The position numbers and the translations under genes are program-made. Positions 15,864 through 23,799 of a stretch of 43,657 bases of DNA are shown piece after piece. This stretch comes from CAZJLN01 sp964540765 (lineage in GTDB: Bacteria; Chloroflexota; Anaerolineae; Anaerolineales; Anaerolineaceae), in assembly GCA_964540765.1 (NCBI GenBank), contig CAZINW010000018.1, positions 1 to 43,657 of the forward strand, read 5' to 3'. Every line of letters begins with the position of its first letter. Within the stretch, counting starts at the first letter, position 1. The notes under the pieces were generated by a model. It searched no databases. It was not told the origin of the DNA and saw only the letters and a program-made list of their open reading frames with translations.

Positions 15864-17783
15864 ATGCCATTTCAATATCTAACCAATATTCCACTTGAGG
15901 AAGCGAAGAAGATCTATATTGAAGCTCTGCAATCTCAAGGATTATCGCATCGAAGTGAAAACATCGCAGCCGCCAGCGCCTTCAATCGCATTACCTCAGA
16001 GGCGGTTTATGCAAAAATCTGTGCACCCCATTACAATGCCTGTGCCATGGATGGGATTGCACTCGACGCGCGCATCACCTTTGGAGCCACGGAGACCACG
16101 CCTGTCCACCTCAAAGAAAGTGAATATTTGTGGGTCAATACAGGCGACCCCTTACCCAATGGTTGCGATGCGGTGGTCATGGTTGAAGACGTGATTGAGG
16201 GTGAAGGCTTTGTGACCTTATATGCAGCCGCTACTCCCTGGCAAAATGTGCGGCAGATTGGTGAGGATATCAGCGCGGGGGATATGATCGTCCCTTCGTT
16301 TACCAGTCTCAGCCCTTCCTGCATTGGAGCGATTTTGGCAGCCGGTGTCACCATGGTTAATGTTGTCACGCGTCCCACGGTCGCCATCATCCCTACAGGT
16401 AACGAATTGGTTCCACCCAGCGGTGAGCCGAAGGAAGGTGACATCATTGAGTTCAACTCCACCATCTTTGCAGGCATGCTGACGGATTGGGGTTGCACTG
16501 CGAAGGTCTATCCGATCGTGAGAGACGAAGCAGACCTTATTGAGAAGGCTCTGACCATAGCGATCAATGAATGTGACGCCGTCATCCTGAATGCCGGTTC
16601 GTCTGCCGGCAGCAAAGATTATTCCGTTGAGGCGATCAAGCGGGTGGGTGAGGTGGTTTTGCATGGGATTGCGATCAAGCCAGGCAAACCTGCCATCCTG
16701 GGCACTTCCCAGCGACCTGGAATGCCAGGCGTCATCCCCATTCTGGGTTTACCCGGGTATCCTGTTTCCGGCATCCTTGTCATGGAGCATTTATTCAAAC
16801 CGGTTATCGAAATACTGACCTGCCGACCACCCGAAAAAACAGAATATGTAGATGCAGTTGTCTCCCGACGGCTCACATCAACCTTGAAATACCTTGAGTT
16901 TGTGCGCGCCAGGCTTGGGAATGTGGCTGGCAGGATCGTCGCTGTTCCGCTCAATCGCGGGGCTGGCGTGGTCAGTTCCTTTGTGAAGGCGGATGGGATC
17001 ATCCATGTGCCCCAGGATACGGAAGGGTATGAAATGGGGGAGATGGTCAATGTGCAACTCCTGCGCAGCCTGGATGAGATCAACCGTACGCTGGTCATCA
17101 CTGGCAGTCATGATCCACTGCTGGATGAAATTGCTGACATCATGAAGCGCCAGTGGCGTGACAGCCTGGTGGCATCTTCACATGTTGGCAGCATGGGTGG
17201 GATCATGGCGCTCAAACGAGGTGAGGCACACCTGGGAGGGATCCACCTGCTGGATGAGGTCACAGGGTCCTATAATATCCCCTACCTGAAAAAATATTTC
17301 CCGCAGGGGGGCGTCATCCTGGTTGAATGCGTGCAGCGCACACAAGGGTTAATGGTGCCCCAGGGTAATCCCAAAGGCATCCAGGGTTTCAAGGATCTGG
17401 TGGGTATACGTTATGTTAACCGTCAAAAGGGCAGTGGCACCCGCATTCTGTGTGATTACATGACCAAACAAGAAGGTATTGATCCCGCGAGCATTTCTGG
17501 TTATGACCGCGAGGAATTTACCCATACTGCTGTGGCTGCGGCTATCGCTGCTGGAACCGCGGATGCCGGGCTGGGCATCCTGGCGGCAGCAAGGATTTAC
17601 AATCTTGATTTTGTTCCCATCTGTGAGGAGCAGTATGACCTGCTGATTGCAGAGGAAGCTTTCAAATTGGATATGGTCAAGAAATTACTGCAAGTGCTCA
17701 GGAGCGAGGAATTTGCATTGCGTTTGAAAAAGCTGGGCGGATACACGCTCGGGAATCCCGGAGAAATAAGATCATGGAACTAA
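15864..17783 (+). CDS. MoeA fused to a periplasmic-binding-like (LysR-type substrate) domain
   Basis: About 639 residues. ATG at 15864 is chosen over the in-frame GTG at 15858 because GAGGT at 15855-15859 is then correctly spaced; it starts two bases after the moeA stop. Residues 1-405 are a full MoeA (CAPHYNACAMDGIALDA, VNTGDPLPNGCDAVVMVED, IPTGNELVPP, NAGSSAGSKDYSVE, ILGLPGYPVSGILV). Residues about 410-639 form a substrate-binding fold of the ModE/LysR-effector type (VITGSHDPLLDEIADIM, GSMGGIMALKRGEAHLGGIH, RYVNRQKGSGTRIL, AGTADAGLGILAAA), as in annotated MoeA/LysR-substrate fusions. The domain may bind oxyanion or cofactor intermediate. The downstream moaC overlaps its end by ten bases. 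Confidence 0.93.
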   Translation: MPFQYLTNIPLEEAKKIYIEALQSQGLSHRSENIAAASAFNRITSEAVYAKICAPHYNACAMDGIALDARITFGATETTPVHLKESEYLWVNTGDPLPNGCDAVVMVEDVIEGEGFVTLYAAATPWQNVRQIGEDISAGDMIVPSFTSLSPSCIGAILAAGVTMVNVVTRPTVAIIPTGNELVPPSGEPKEGDIIEFNSTIFAGMLTDWGCTAKVYPIVRDEADLIEKALTIAINECDAVILNAGSSAGSKDYSVEAIKRVGEVVLHGIAIKPGKPAILGTSQRPGMPGVIPILGLPGYPVSGILVMEHLFKPVIEILTCRPPEKTEYVDAVVSRRLTSTLKYLEFVRARLGNVAGRIVAVPLNRGAGVVSSFVKADGIIHVPQDTEGYEMGEMVNVQLLRSLDEINRTLVITGSHDPLLDEIADIMKRQWRDSLVASSHVGSMGGIMALKRGEAHLGGIHLLDEVTGSYNIPYLKKYFPQGGVILVECVQRTQGLMVPQGNPKGIQGFKDLVGIRYVNRQKGSGTRILCDYMTKQEGIDPASISGYDREEFTHTAVAAAIAAGTADAGLGILAAARIYNLDFVPICEEQYDLLIAEEAFKLDMVKKLLQVLRSEEFALRLKKLGGYTLGNPGEIRSWN

Positions 17784-18265
17784 CTCATTTGGATAAGCAT
17801 GGAAAAGCGCATATGGTGGACGTCAGCCAGAAGGCTGTCACGGAGCGTGTTGCAGTTGCAAGCGCCATGGTGAAAATGAAGCCGGAGACGCTGGAGTTGA
17901 TTGCGAAGGATGAGGTTAAGAAAGGCGATGTGTTCGCCTGTGCACGCATTGCGGGGATCATGGCTGCCAAACGCACCCCCGAATTGATTCCGTTGAGTCA
18001 CCCCATCCCGATCACGAATGTGACGATTGACCTGGAAGCAGTCCCTCCGGACTGCGTGAAGATTGTGGCAACTGTCAAGACTGCCTACCTGACTGGCGTC
18101 GAAATGGAAGCACTGTGTGCCGCCAGTGTGGCTGCATTGACGATCTATGACATGTGTAAATCCGTTGACCGTGGTATGCAAATTGCAGCCATCCAACTGG
18201 AAAGCAAAAGTGGAGGAAAATCAGGGGATTTTATCAGAGAGGATCCAATCATTAACCATGCTTGA
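17774..18265 (+). CDS. moaC: Cyclic pyranopterin monophosphate synthase MoaC
   Basis: 163 residues, normal length. MoaC converts the MoaA product, 3',8-cyclo-GTP, to cyclic pyranopterin monophosphate. Conserved segments are HMVDVSQKAVTERVAVA, KKGDVFACARIAGIMAAKRT, LIPLSHPIPITNV, GVEMEALCAASVAALTIYDM and CKSVDRGM, the last containing the active-site Lys/Asp region. It overlaps the preceding fusion gene by ten bases and the following moaA by eight, so translation is coupled. Gene order moaC-moaA places the two enzymes of the first Moco step side by side. Confidence 0.96.
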   Translation: MELTHLDKHGKAHMVDVSQKAVTERVAVASAMVKMKPETLELIAKDEVKKGDVFACARIAGIMAAKRTPELIPLSHPIPITNVTIDLEAVPPDCVKIVATVKTAYLTGVEMEALCAASVAALTIYDMCKSVDRGMQIAAIQLESKSGGKSGDFIREDPIINHA

Positions 18266-19205
18266 TCAATACGGAAGAAATATCACTTATCTGCGTCTTT
18301 CAGTGACAGAGCGCTGCGATTTGCGCTGCACCTACTGCCGCGTGGATGAAGGCATCTGCCCGAAAGCAGCGGAACTCACCGCAGGGGATTTTACGCAGGT
18401 TGTCCGGGTTTGCGCAAAACTCGGCATTAATAAAGTCAGGTTGACGGGTGGAGAGCCTTTGCTGCGGCGCGATATCCTTGAAATTGTACAAGCCATTGCC
18501 AGCATTAAGGAAATCGAGGATATTTCCATGACCACCAATGCGCAATTTCTGCCTGGCAAAGCCGTCGCTCTCAAAAAAGCCGGGCTGACACGCTTGAACA
18601 TCAGCCTTGACTCACTCAATCCGGATACCTTCCATGAAATGACTGGCGGGGATATCAGCCTGGTGCTTAGTGGGATTGATGAAGCCATTCAAGCGCAACT
18701 GCTGCCAGTGAAGATCAATGTGGTTGTGGTCAAAGGTAAAAATGACCATGAAATCGACGATTTTATTGCCTTGACAGAGAAACACCCGATTGATGTGCGC
18801 TTTATTGAATTGATGCCGATTGGTGATCAGGGTAAAAATGGGGCACGCAGGGTTTTAAATGATGAGCTGATCAGCGCCAGACCTTATCTGACCCCTGTGC
18901 TTTCACGTTATCCAGGTCAACCCTCATCAGATTTCAGGGTTGAAGGCTACCTGGGGAGGGTCGGATTTATCAGCCCGCTTTCGCATAAGTTTTGTGCGGA
19001 CTGCAACCGCATTCGCTTGATGAGTGATGGCATGCTGCGTCCATGCCTGGGGGTCGACTCGGAAATTTCACTGCTAGATTCCCTTAAGCAGGGAGATGAA
19101 GCCCTTCTGGAAACGATTAAAACTGTGATCTATCACAAGCCGGTTGGGCATGAATTTGAAGGGTGTTCCTTTTCGATTAGAAATATGAGCAGGATTGGAG
19201 GTTAA
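18258..19205 (+). CDS. moaA: GTP 3',8-cyclase MoaA (radical SAM)
   Basis: 315 residues from the ATG at 18258; an in-frame extension to 18147 would lie wholly inside moaC and adds no homologous sequence. The radical SAM cluster ligands are C20, C24 and C27 (RCDLRCTYCRV). The C-terminal GTP-binding cluster ligands are in FCADCNRIR and RPCLG. The GG pair needed for activity is at the C-terminus (MSRIGG). MoaA opens GTP to 3',8-cyclo-GTP together with MoaC. The protein is slightly shorter than typical bacterial MoaA (about 330). It overlaps moaC and is followed four bases later by the MOSC-MogA fusion. Confidence 0.95.
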   Translation: MLDQYGRNITYLRLSVTERCDLRCTYCRVDEGICPKAAELTAGDFTQVVRVCAKLGINKVRLTGGEPLLRRDILEIVQAIASIKEIEDISMTTNAQFLPGKAVALKKAGLTRLNISLDSLNPDTFHEMTGGDISLVLSGIDEAIQAQLLPVKINVVVVKGKNDHEIDDFIALTEKHPIDVRFIELMPIGDQGKNGARRVLNDELISARPYLTPVLSRYPGQPSSDFRVEGYLGRVGFISPLSHKFCADCNRIRLMSDGMLRPCLGVDSEISLLDSLKQGDEALLETIKTVIYHKPVGHEFEGCSFSIRNMSRIGG

Positions 19206-19209
19206 GGCT

Positions 19210-20130
19210 GTGGCAAAGGTAAATTCAATCAATATTAGCACACGCACAGGGACGATCAAGCACCCTGTCCCTGAAGCCACATTAAGGGTGAATTACGGCA
19301 TTGAAGGCGATGCGCATGCCGGAGATTGGCATCGCCAGGTCAGCCTGCTTGACCAGGAAAGCGTCAATAAAATGACCGTCCAGGGGGCGCAGAACCTCAG
19401 ACCTGGCATCTTTGCTGAAAATATCACCACCGAGGGTATTGAACTTTACACACTCCCCATTGGAACCCATCTTCAGGTTGGTGAGGTTGAACTGGAGGTC
19501 ACCCAAATTGGGAAGGAATGCCACCAGCATTGCCAAATCTACCAGCAGGTAGGAATGTGTGTCATGCCAACCGAAGGCATCTTTACCAAGGTGGTCCTTG
19601 GTGGTGTGATCAAGGCGGGAGACGAGATCAAGCTCATCCCGCCGATCAAGGTTGCGGTGATCACCATCAGTGACAAAGGATTCGCCGGAACCCGAGAGGA
19701 TAAAAGCGGACCAGCCCTGGTAGAGGCGCTTAAAGGGCATGCTGTGGTCAAAAATGTGTTGATCATTCCGGACGAGTTGGAGGAAATTAAAGCGAGGCTG
19801 ATTGAGTTCTCTGATTCAGGCGAAATTGACGTGATCTTCACCACCGGGGGCACTGGTTTCGCGCCCAGGGACGTCACTCCGGAGGCAACCCTCTGCGTCA
19901 TCGACAGGACGGTTCCCGGTATTCCGGAAGTAATGCGCCAGGAGAGCAGGAAAATTACAGCTCATGCCATGCTTTCGCGTGCCATGGCTGGCATCCGCAA
20001 GCGCACGCTGATCATTAATCTCCCTGGCAGCCCCAAAGGAGCGGTGGAGTGTCTGGAGGTCTTTCTGCCGGTCATGCAGCATGCCGTCGAGACCCTGCGG
20101 GGTGAGACTTACGAGTGTGGGAGAAAATAG
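19210..20130 (+). CDS. MOSC domain fused to molybdopterin adenylyltransferase (MogA/MoaB type)
   Basis: About 306 residues. GTG at 19210 is chosen because GGAGG (19197-19201) sits 8 bases upstream. Residues 1-145 are a MOSC domain (GIEGDAHAGDWHRQVSLL, IGTHLQVGEVELEVTQIGKEC, CQIYQQVG), a fold that handles sulfur or Moco as in MOSC sulfurases. Residues about 150-306 are a MogA/MoaB domain (VAVITISDKGFAGTREDKSG, TTGGTGFAPRDVTPEA, NLPGSPKGAVECLEV), which adenylylates molybdopterin before MoeA acts. The fusion links two late steps of cofactor maturation and closes the operon. Both domains look complete. Confidence 0.94.
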   Translation: MAKVNSINISTRTGTIKHPVPEATLRVNYGIEGDAHAGDWHRQVSLLDQESVNKMTVQGAQNLRPGIFAENITTEGIELYTLPIGTHLQVGEVELEVTQIGKECHQHCQIYQQVGMCVMPTEGIFTKVVLGGVIKAGDEIKLIPPIKVAVITISDKGFAGTREDKSGPALVEALKGHAVVKNVLIIPDELEEIKARLIEFSDSGEIDVIFTTGGTGFAPRDVTPEATLCVIDRTVPGIPEVMRQESRKITAHAMLSRAMAGIRKRTLIINLPGSPKGAVECLEVFLPVMQHAVETLRGETYECGRK

Positions 20131-20252
20131 TCGGATAGTCTAATAGATGCAGGTCACCTTTCCAAGGTGAGTCCGCAGCCTCCTGTAAGGACTGTCGAAC
20201 ATGTTTTGCGGTGCCGGATCTACATTAAAGGAAGCACAATCTTACAAAATTG

Positions 20253-20274
20253 GAGGCGACGCATGCGTCGCCTC
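20253..20274. terminator. Perfect palindrome between convergent operons
   Basis: GAGGCGAC-GCATGC-GTCGCCTC lies between the end of the Moco operon (plus strand) and the end of wtpB (minus strand). A long G+C-rich stem at a convergent junction fits a bidirectional transcription stop, although neither side has a strong T run. Confidence 0.55.
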
Positions 20275-20291
20275 TATGAGATGCTTCAGGT

Positions 20292-21068
20292 TTATTCATC
20301 CAGTGAACGCGCCAACCAGCGCAGGATTGCGAATAAGATCAGCACCACCAGGAGTAAAAGCGCAGCCACCGGGGTGGCGGCTGAGAGCCCAAAACCTTGA
20401 AAGCGTTCGTAGATCAAAACCGGGATGATCTTTGGGCTGTAGGCCAGGATGACAACGGCGCCAAATTCGCTGATCCCACGCGCCCACATCATGATGGCAC
20501 CACTCAGCACTCCCCGCCACGCCAGCGGAAGGGTGATGTGCCAAAAGACCTGCCAGGCGCTGGCACCGTCCACCCGGGCTGATCGTTCATATTCAGGGTC
20601 GACAGAAGAAAAGGCTTCACGGCTGGCGTTAATGAGAAGTGGCAGACTGACAAACATCATCCCGACAATGATCCCTTCAAGTCGATCGGTGAAATATACG
20701 CCGATGCGGGCAAATGCCTGACCGAGAATTCCCTGCCGACCAAAAACAAGCAGCAAGGCGATCCCTGCTGCTGTATGTGGAATGATGAGCGGAAGATCGA
20801 TTATCCCTGACAGGATGGATTTACCTCGAAATTTTGCCCGTGCCATGATATAAGCCAAAGGCAATCCGAGCAGCATTCCCGTGAAAGTTGAGATGGCGCC
20901 TGCCAAAAACGTCAGCCCGATCGAATGCGCCACATCCCTGTCAGTAATGGTCTCGAGCAATTCCTCTAGCGAAGTCGAAAATAAGGTGACCACGACTGGC
21001 AGGATGATGAAGAGGATCAACAAACTGGCTGCGATCACAAAACTGGCAGGAAAACGATGTTTCTTCAC
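20292..21068 (-). CDS. wtpB: Molybdate/tungstate ABC transporter permease, WtpB/ModB type
   Basis: 258 residues with about six membrane segments. The permease EAA loop that contacts the ATPase is RVDGASAWQVFWHITLPLAWRG (near residues 169-190), and IIDLPLIIPHTAAGIALLL is a typical WtpB/ModB segment. The protein forms the membrane channel for oxyanion import. It overlaps wtpA by four bases (ATGA, 21065-21068). No ATPase gene follows on this strand; the nearest candidate ATPase is the tupC-like gene at 26179. Role is assigned from sequence type plus partner; molybdate and tungstate cannot be told apart. Confidence 0.92.
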   Translation of the reverse strand: MKKHRFPASFVIAASLLILFIILPVVVTLFSTSLEELLETITDRDVAHSIGLTFLAGAISTFTGMLLGLPLAYIMARAKFRGKSILSGIIDLPLIIPHTAAGIALLLVFGRQGILGQAFARIGVYFTDRLEGIIVGMMFVSLPLLINASREAFSSVDPEYERSARVDGASAWQVFWHITLPLAWRGVLSGAIMMWARGISEFGAVVILAYSPKIIPVLIYERFQGFGLSAATPVAALLLLVVLILFAILRWLARSLDE

Positions 21069-22126
21069 TCTGGTTGAAGTATACTCTGCAAACTCTCCGG
21101 CAGGTTTTCGGGCTGATCCACAGACAAAGGTATCAGCAATGGATGTGCGTTCTGCTGCATGATCGCCTGTCCCTGCGGGCTATAGAGGAATTGAATGTAC
21201 AGGGCAGCTTCTTCAGGGTGGGGGGCGTTCGATGGAATGGTGATACCGTATTTGATCTGCTCACCTTGAAAAACCGGGTTGACGGTTGCAAAGCGTTGAA
21301 AATCCATCTGGACAGTGGCTTTTCCATATTGCTCATTCATACCTGTTTCACCCAGGTTCAGGCTGTCTGGAAGTTCCATCAATGCAAACTCATGCTGCTG
21401 GATCACACTTTCGTACTCGAAGGCATAATCGACCTCACCTGCTTCCAACAGGGAGATGAGCTGAATGCTTGAACCACGCAGGAGAATATGACTCTCCTTG
21501 GTAGTTTCCAGGATCTCCGGTACACGGATCATTTGCAGATCGTCCATATCAACCAACCTGATGGGATACTTGAACTGCCCCACCCAAAAATCGTTAAAGA
21601 TATCCTCGTTGCCATAAACATCCTGTGCCAACGCGAATACCATTAATGTGCGGTAGCCAACCGCATCAAAACGGGGGTCTGCCACTCCAACCCTGACATC
21701 CGGTCGTGAAAGGATCTCCCACCAGTTGTCGCTTGTGATCTCGTCTGCATATTTACTTTCCGGGCTGTATGCGATCCCCAGCCGGTTGGTTGCCATGGCG
21801 ATGTACCAATTCGCATAGGGTTGTTCGGTGTCGGGGATATTGACCTGGTACATCAGCATGGGAATGAGCGATTGGTCTGCGGTGGCGACGATGTCGATTT
21901 CCTCATGTAATTCGGTGACATGCCGCATCACTTGAATGGAGCCGTGGTATTCGGAGAGGACATCGATTTCAGGATATTTTTCTTCAAACGCCTTTTCAAG
22001 GTCTGTAAAAGGCTGGATCAAACTGCCGGCAGCAAAAACGACCAGCGGGGTCTTTTCTTTGGGCGCGCAAGCGCTAATGCTGAAGATAACTATCAATGGG
22101 ATAATCAGCGGATTGCTTTTCTTCAT
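21065..22126 (-). CDS. wtpA: Molybdate/tungstate-binding lipoprotein, WtpA type
   Basis: 353 residues with a lipoprotein signal (IPLIVIFSISAC) placing Cys20 as the lipid anchor. The mature part matches the WtpA class of oxyanion-binding proteins: VVFAAGSLIQPFTDLEKAFE, GSIQVMRHVTELHEEIDIVA, and the Ser/Gly-rich SSIQLISLLEAGEVDYAFEY. WtpA proteins bind tungstate and molybdate very tightly and deliver them to WtpB. The AGGG SD lies only 4 bases from the ATG and is joined to the T run of a strong intrinsic terminator, so expression may depend on readthrough from the upstream lipoprotein gene or on an unseen promoter. Confidence 0.93.
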   Translation of the reverse strand: MKKSNPLIIPLIVIFSISACAPKEKTPLVVFAAGSLIQPFTDLEKAFEEKYPEIDVLSEYHGSIQVMRHVTELHEEIDIVATADQSLIPMLMYQVNIPDTEQPYANWYIAMATNRLGIAYSPESKYADEITSDNWWEILSRPDVRVGVADPRFDAVGYRTLMVFALAQDVYGNEDIFNDFWVGQFKYPIRLVDMDDLQMIRVPEILETTKESHILLRGSSIQLISLLEAGEVDYAFEYESVIQQHEFALMELPDSLNLGETGMNEQYGKATVQMDFQRFATVNPVFQGEQIKYGITIPSNAPHPEEAALYIQFLYSPQGQAIMQQNAHPLLIPLSVDQPENLPESLQSILQPE

Positions 22127-22134
22127 GTTTCCCT

Positions 22135-22170
22135 AAAAAACTGGGTGGGCAGGGTACCCTGCCCACCCAG
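22135..22170 (-). terminator. Intrinsic terminator abutting the wtpA ribosome site
   Basis: A perfect 30-base palindrome (22141-22170, centre CAGGGTACCCTG) is followed on the minus strand by six T residues (22140-22135) and then directly by the AGGG SD and ATG of wtpA. It terminates the lipoprotein transcript or attenuates wtpAB. Confidence 0.85.
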
Positions 22171-22184
22171 AAAATGGTGCAGTT

Positions 22185-23621
22185 TTATTTTATTTCGATG
22201 GTAACCAGGTCTTTAACCCAGAGATTGCTGTCAAACCCAGGCATATAGGTCCTCAGCATTTCCTCGTCCCAGCCTGCCAGGCAGTTCTCACATGCCAGCA
22301 GGTCTGCCAGGGGCACATCAGCCGAAAAACCATCGCTCGCGATCAGCGAGACAGTACTTGCTTCCGGTTTGATCGTCAATAACGCCAGCACATCAGCCAT
22401 GCGCACACCGGTCACATCAATGGCGCCTTTCTTGGGATGTTCGACACTGATATTGAGTACTTCCATGCCAGTGAGATCCGCCATGGTCAGGGTTTTTTCA
22501 GCATCCACCAGACCTTTTATGGTCAGGGTGGCATCTGCGGGGCCTGCAACTGCGGGGGCTTCCCCAGTTGGTACCTCGGTCTCTGGTTCCTCAGTGGGTT
22601 CTTCTGTGGATTCCTCAGCTTCGGGGAAGTTTATAACGACACTGGCAATCCCACCGACCATTTCCTTTCCGGTCAGTTCAGATCCAACCAGGCGAAGTGG
22701 GAAGTCTTCACCAGCAAGCGGGTTTCCGTCGACGAGGTAAGCAACAATGATATTGTCATTACGTGTCACCAGTGAAGAATCCAATGTGACCGTATATCCG
22801 TCAGAAGAGGTGATATCGATCGTGTATCCAGCTTTTGCCAGGTCATCCCGGTATGCGTCATCCCCGTGTTTAACCTCATCATCGACGCGTCCGAGCAGGT
22901 AAAACAGGGGGATACCTGTCCACTCCTGACCGTCCTCATCTGTCCAGGTTTCCATGTGGCAGCCTTCTGCTGCACCGGATTCGAAGGTAGCCCGATCCAT
23001 GGGTTCGTCGATGGCGCCAATAAAATCGACTGTCCAGTCCTCGATGGCTTCCTTCAGGACAATTTTGTTAACCCACTTCACAGACCAGTGACCATCCACG
23101 ACCTGCATTTGAGACTCGCCGATGATCACCAGGCGCAGTTGTCCTTCCGATTCCACATTGAGAGGTTCCCCTTCGCGCTCATAGGCAATAATCGTTTGTA
23201 GTGAGCCGATGGTATCGATCTCATCACCGCTGGAAACATCGTAGGTGATATATTCCCCATTGATGATTTGATTCGATGAATAGGTTAAGGAGTAGCCATC
23301 CTCAGCTATGATCTCCACGCTCCGGTCTTCGCTCAAGCCACCCAACTCATCCAACAAAGTGCTGATAAGAACGCCTTTATACAAGGCAGGTGCAGTGATT
23401 TTGCCTGTGCTGGACATAATGCCACCCAAGCCTTCCACTGAAGGTAAGGCTTTGATCTCATCCATGCTCAGCGCAATGCTTGTGTCATCCTTGACCAATT
23501 CGAGGACAGTTGTGGCAACTGGCGCTTCGGTGGGGGTTTCGACAGCAGTTTCGGCGGCGGGACTGCACCCAAGCATGACCATGATTACCCCCAATAACAA
23601 ACCATAAAGAACCTTTTTCAC
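22185..23621 (-). CDS. Lipoprotein with repeated sulfite-oxidase-like (Moco-binding type) domains
   Basis: About 478 residues from the GTG at 23621 (AAGGAG 7 bases upstream); a longer frame to 23726 would run through the riboswitch. A signal peptide ends in a lipobox (VMLGC). Three segments resemble the oxidoreductase molybdopterin-binding fold: residues about 40-175 (EDGYSLTYSSNQII, then GHWSVKWVNKIVL), about 185-340 (a divergent copy with SSDGYTVTLDSSLV and LVDGNPLAGEDFPLRLVG), and 375-478 after a Glu/Pro/Thr linker (ASDGFSADVPLADLLACENC). The usual Moco-ligand cysteine is not evident in the first two. Whether it binds Moco or only shares the fold is open. Regulation by a Moco-type riboswitch links it to the cofactor. 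Confidence 0.82.
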   Translation of the reverse strand: MKKVLYGLLLGVIMVMLGCSPAAETAVETPTEAPVATTVLELVKDDTSIALSMDEIKALPSVEGLGGIMSSTGKITAPALYKGVLISTLLDELGGLSEDRSVEIIAEDGYSLTYSSNQIINGEYITYDVSSGDEIDTIGSLQTIIAYEREGEPLNVESEGQLRLVIIGESQMQVVDGHWSVKWVNKIVLKEAIEDWTVDFIGAIDEPMDRATFESGAAEGCHMETWTDEDGQEWTGIPLFYLLGRVDDEVKHGDDAYRDDLAKAGYTIDITSSDGYTVTLDSSLVTRNDNIIVAYLVDGNPLAGEDFPLRLVGSELTGKEMVGGIASVVINFPEAEESTEEPTEEPETEVPTGEAPAVAGPADATLTIKGLVDAEKTLTMADLTGMEVLNISVEHPKKGAIDVTGVRMADVLALLTIKPEASTVSLIASDGFSADVPLADLLACENCLAGWDEEMLRTYMPGFDSNLWVKDLVTIEIK

Positions 23622-23755
23622 TTCATTCTCCTTTCCAAAATGGGAGGCGTTGCTGTTTCCGGCAACACCCTCGAACATGTGACTTGTGGGATTTGCCACA
23701 TGTTTCCGCTCACAAGCCCATGACATATCATCGAAGGGTAGTGAGTCGAAGAATC
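23622..23755 (-). promoter_or_regulatory. Moco-type riboswitch (molybdenum/tungsten cofactor RNA motif)
   Basis: The leader of the lipoprotein gene ends with CGCCTCCCATTTTGGAAAGG, very close in pattern to the end of the E. coli moaA Moco aptamer as I remember it (CGCCUCCCGU, then CUGGAAAGG), and the GGAAAGGAG end is also the ribosome site. Upstream elements fit the motif: ACCC/GGGT closing a domain, a CATGxxCTTGTG / CACAAGxxxCATG helix, and a GTTGC-loop-GCAAC hairpin just before CGCCTCCC. A -10 hexamer TATAAT lies at 23767-23762. Burial of the ribosome site on ligand binding would control translation. A covariance search against the Moco RNA model would be decisive; the alternative is a tungsten-cofactor variant. 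Confidence 0.75.
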
Positions 23756-23799
23756 TGAATGATTATACTATGAATGATTTATGTGAAAAGATTCCCAGG

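Noticed and set aside
18147..18257. Longer start for moaA
   Set aside because: It would lie entirely inside moaC in another frame, and the radical SAM homology begins only after the ATG at 18258.
20131..20220. tRNA-Gly(TCC)-like anticodon arm after the Moco operon
   Set aside because: TCACC-TTTCCAA-GGTGA forms a good anticodon arm, but no matching D-stem, T-arm or acceptor stem surrounds it.
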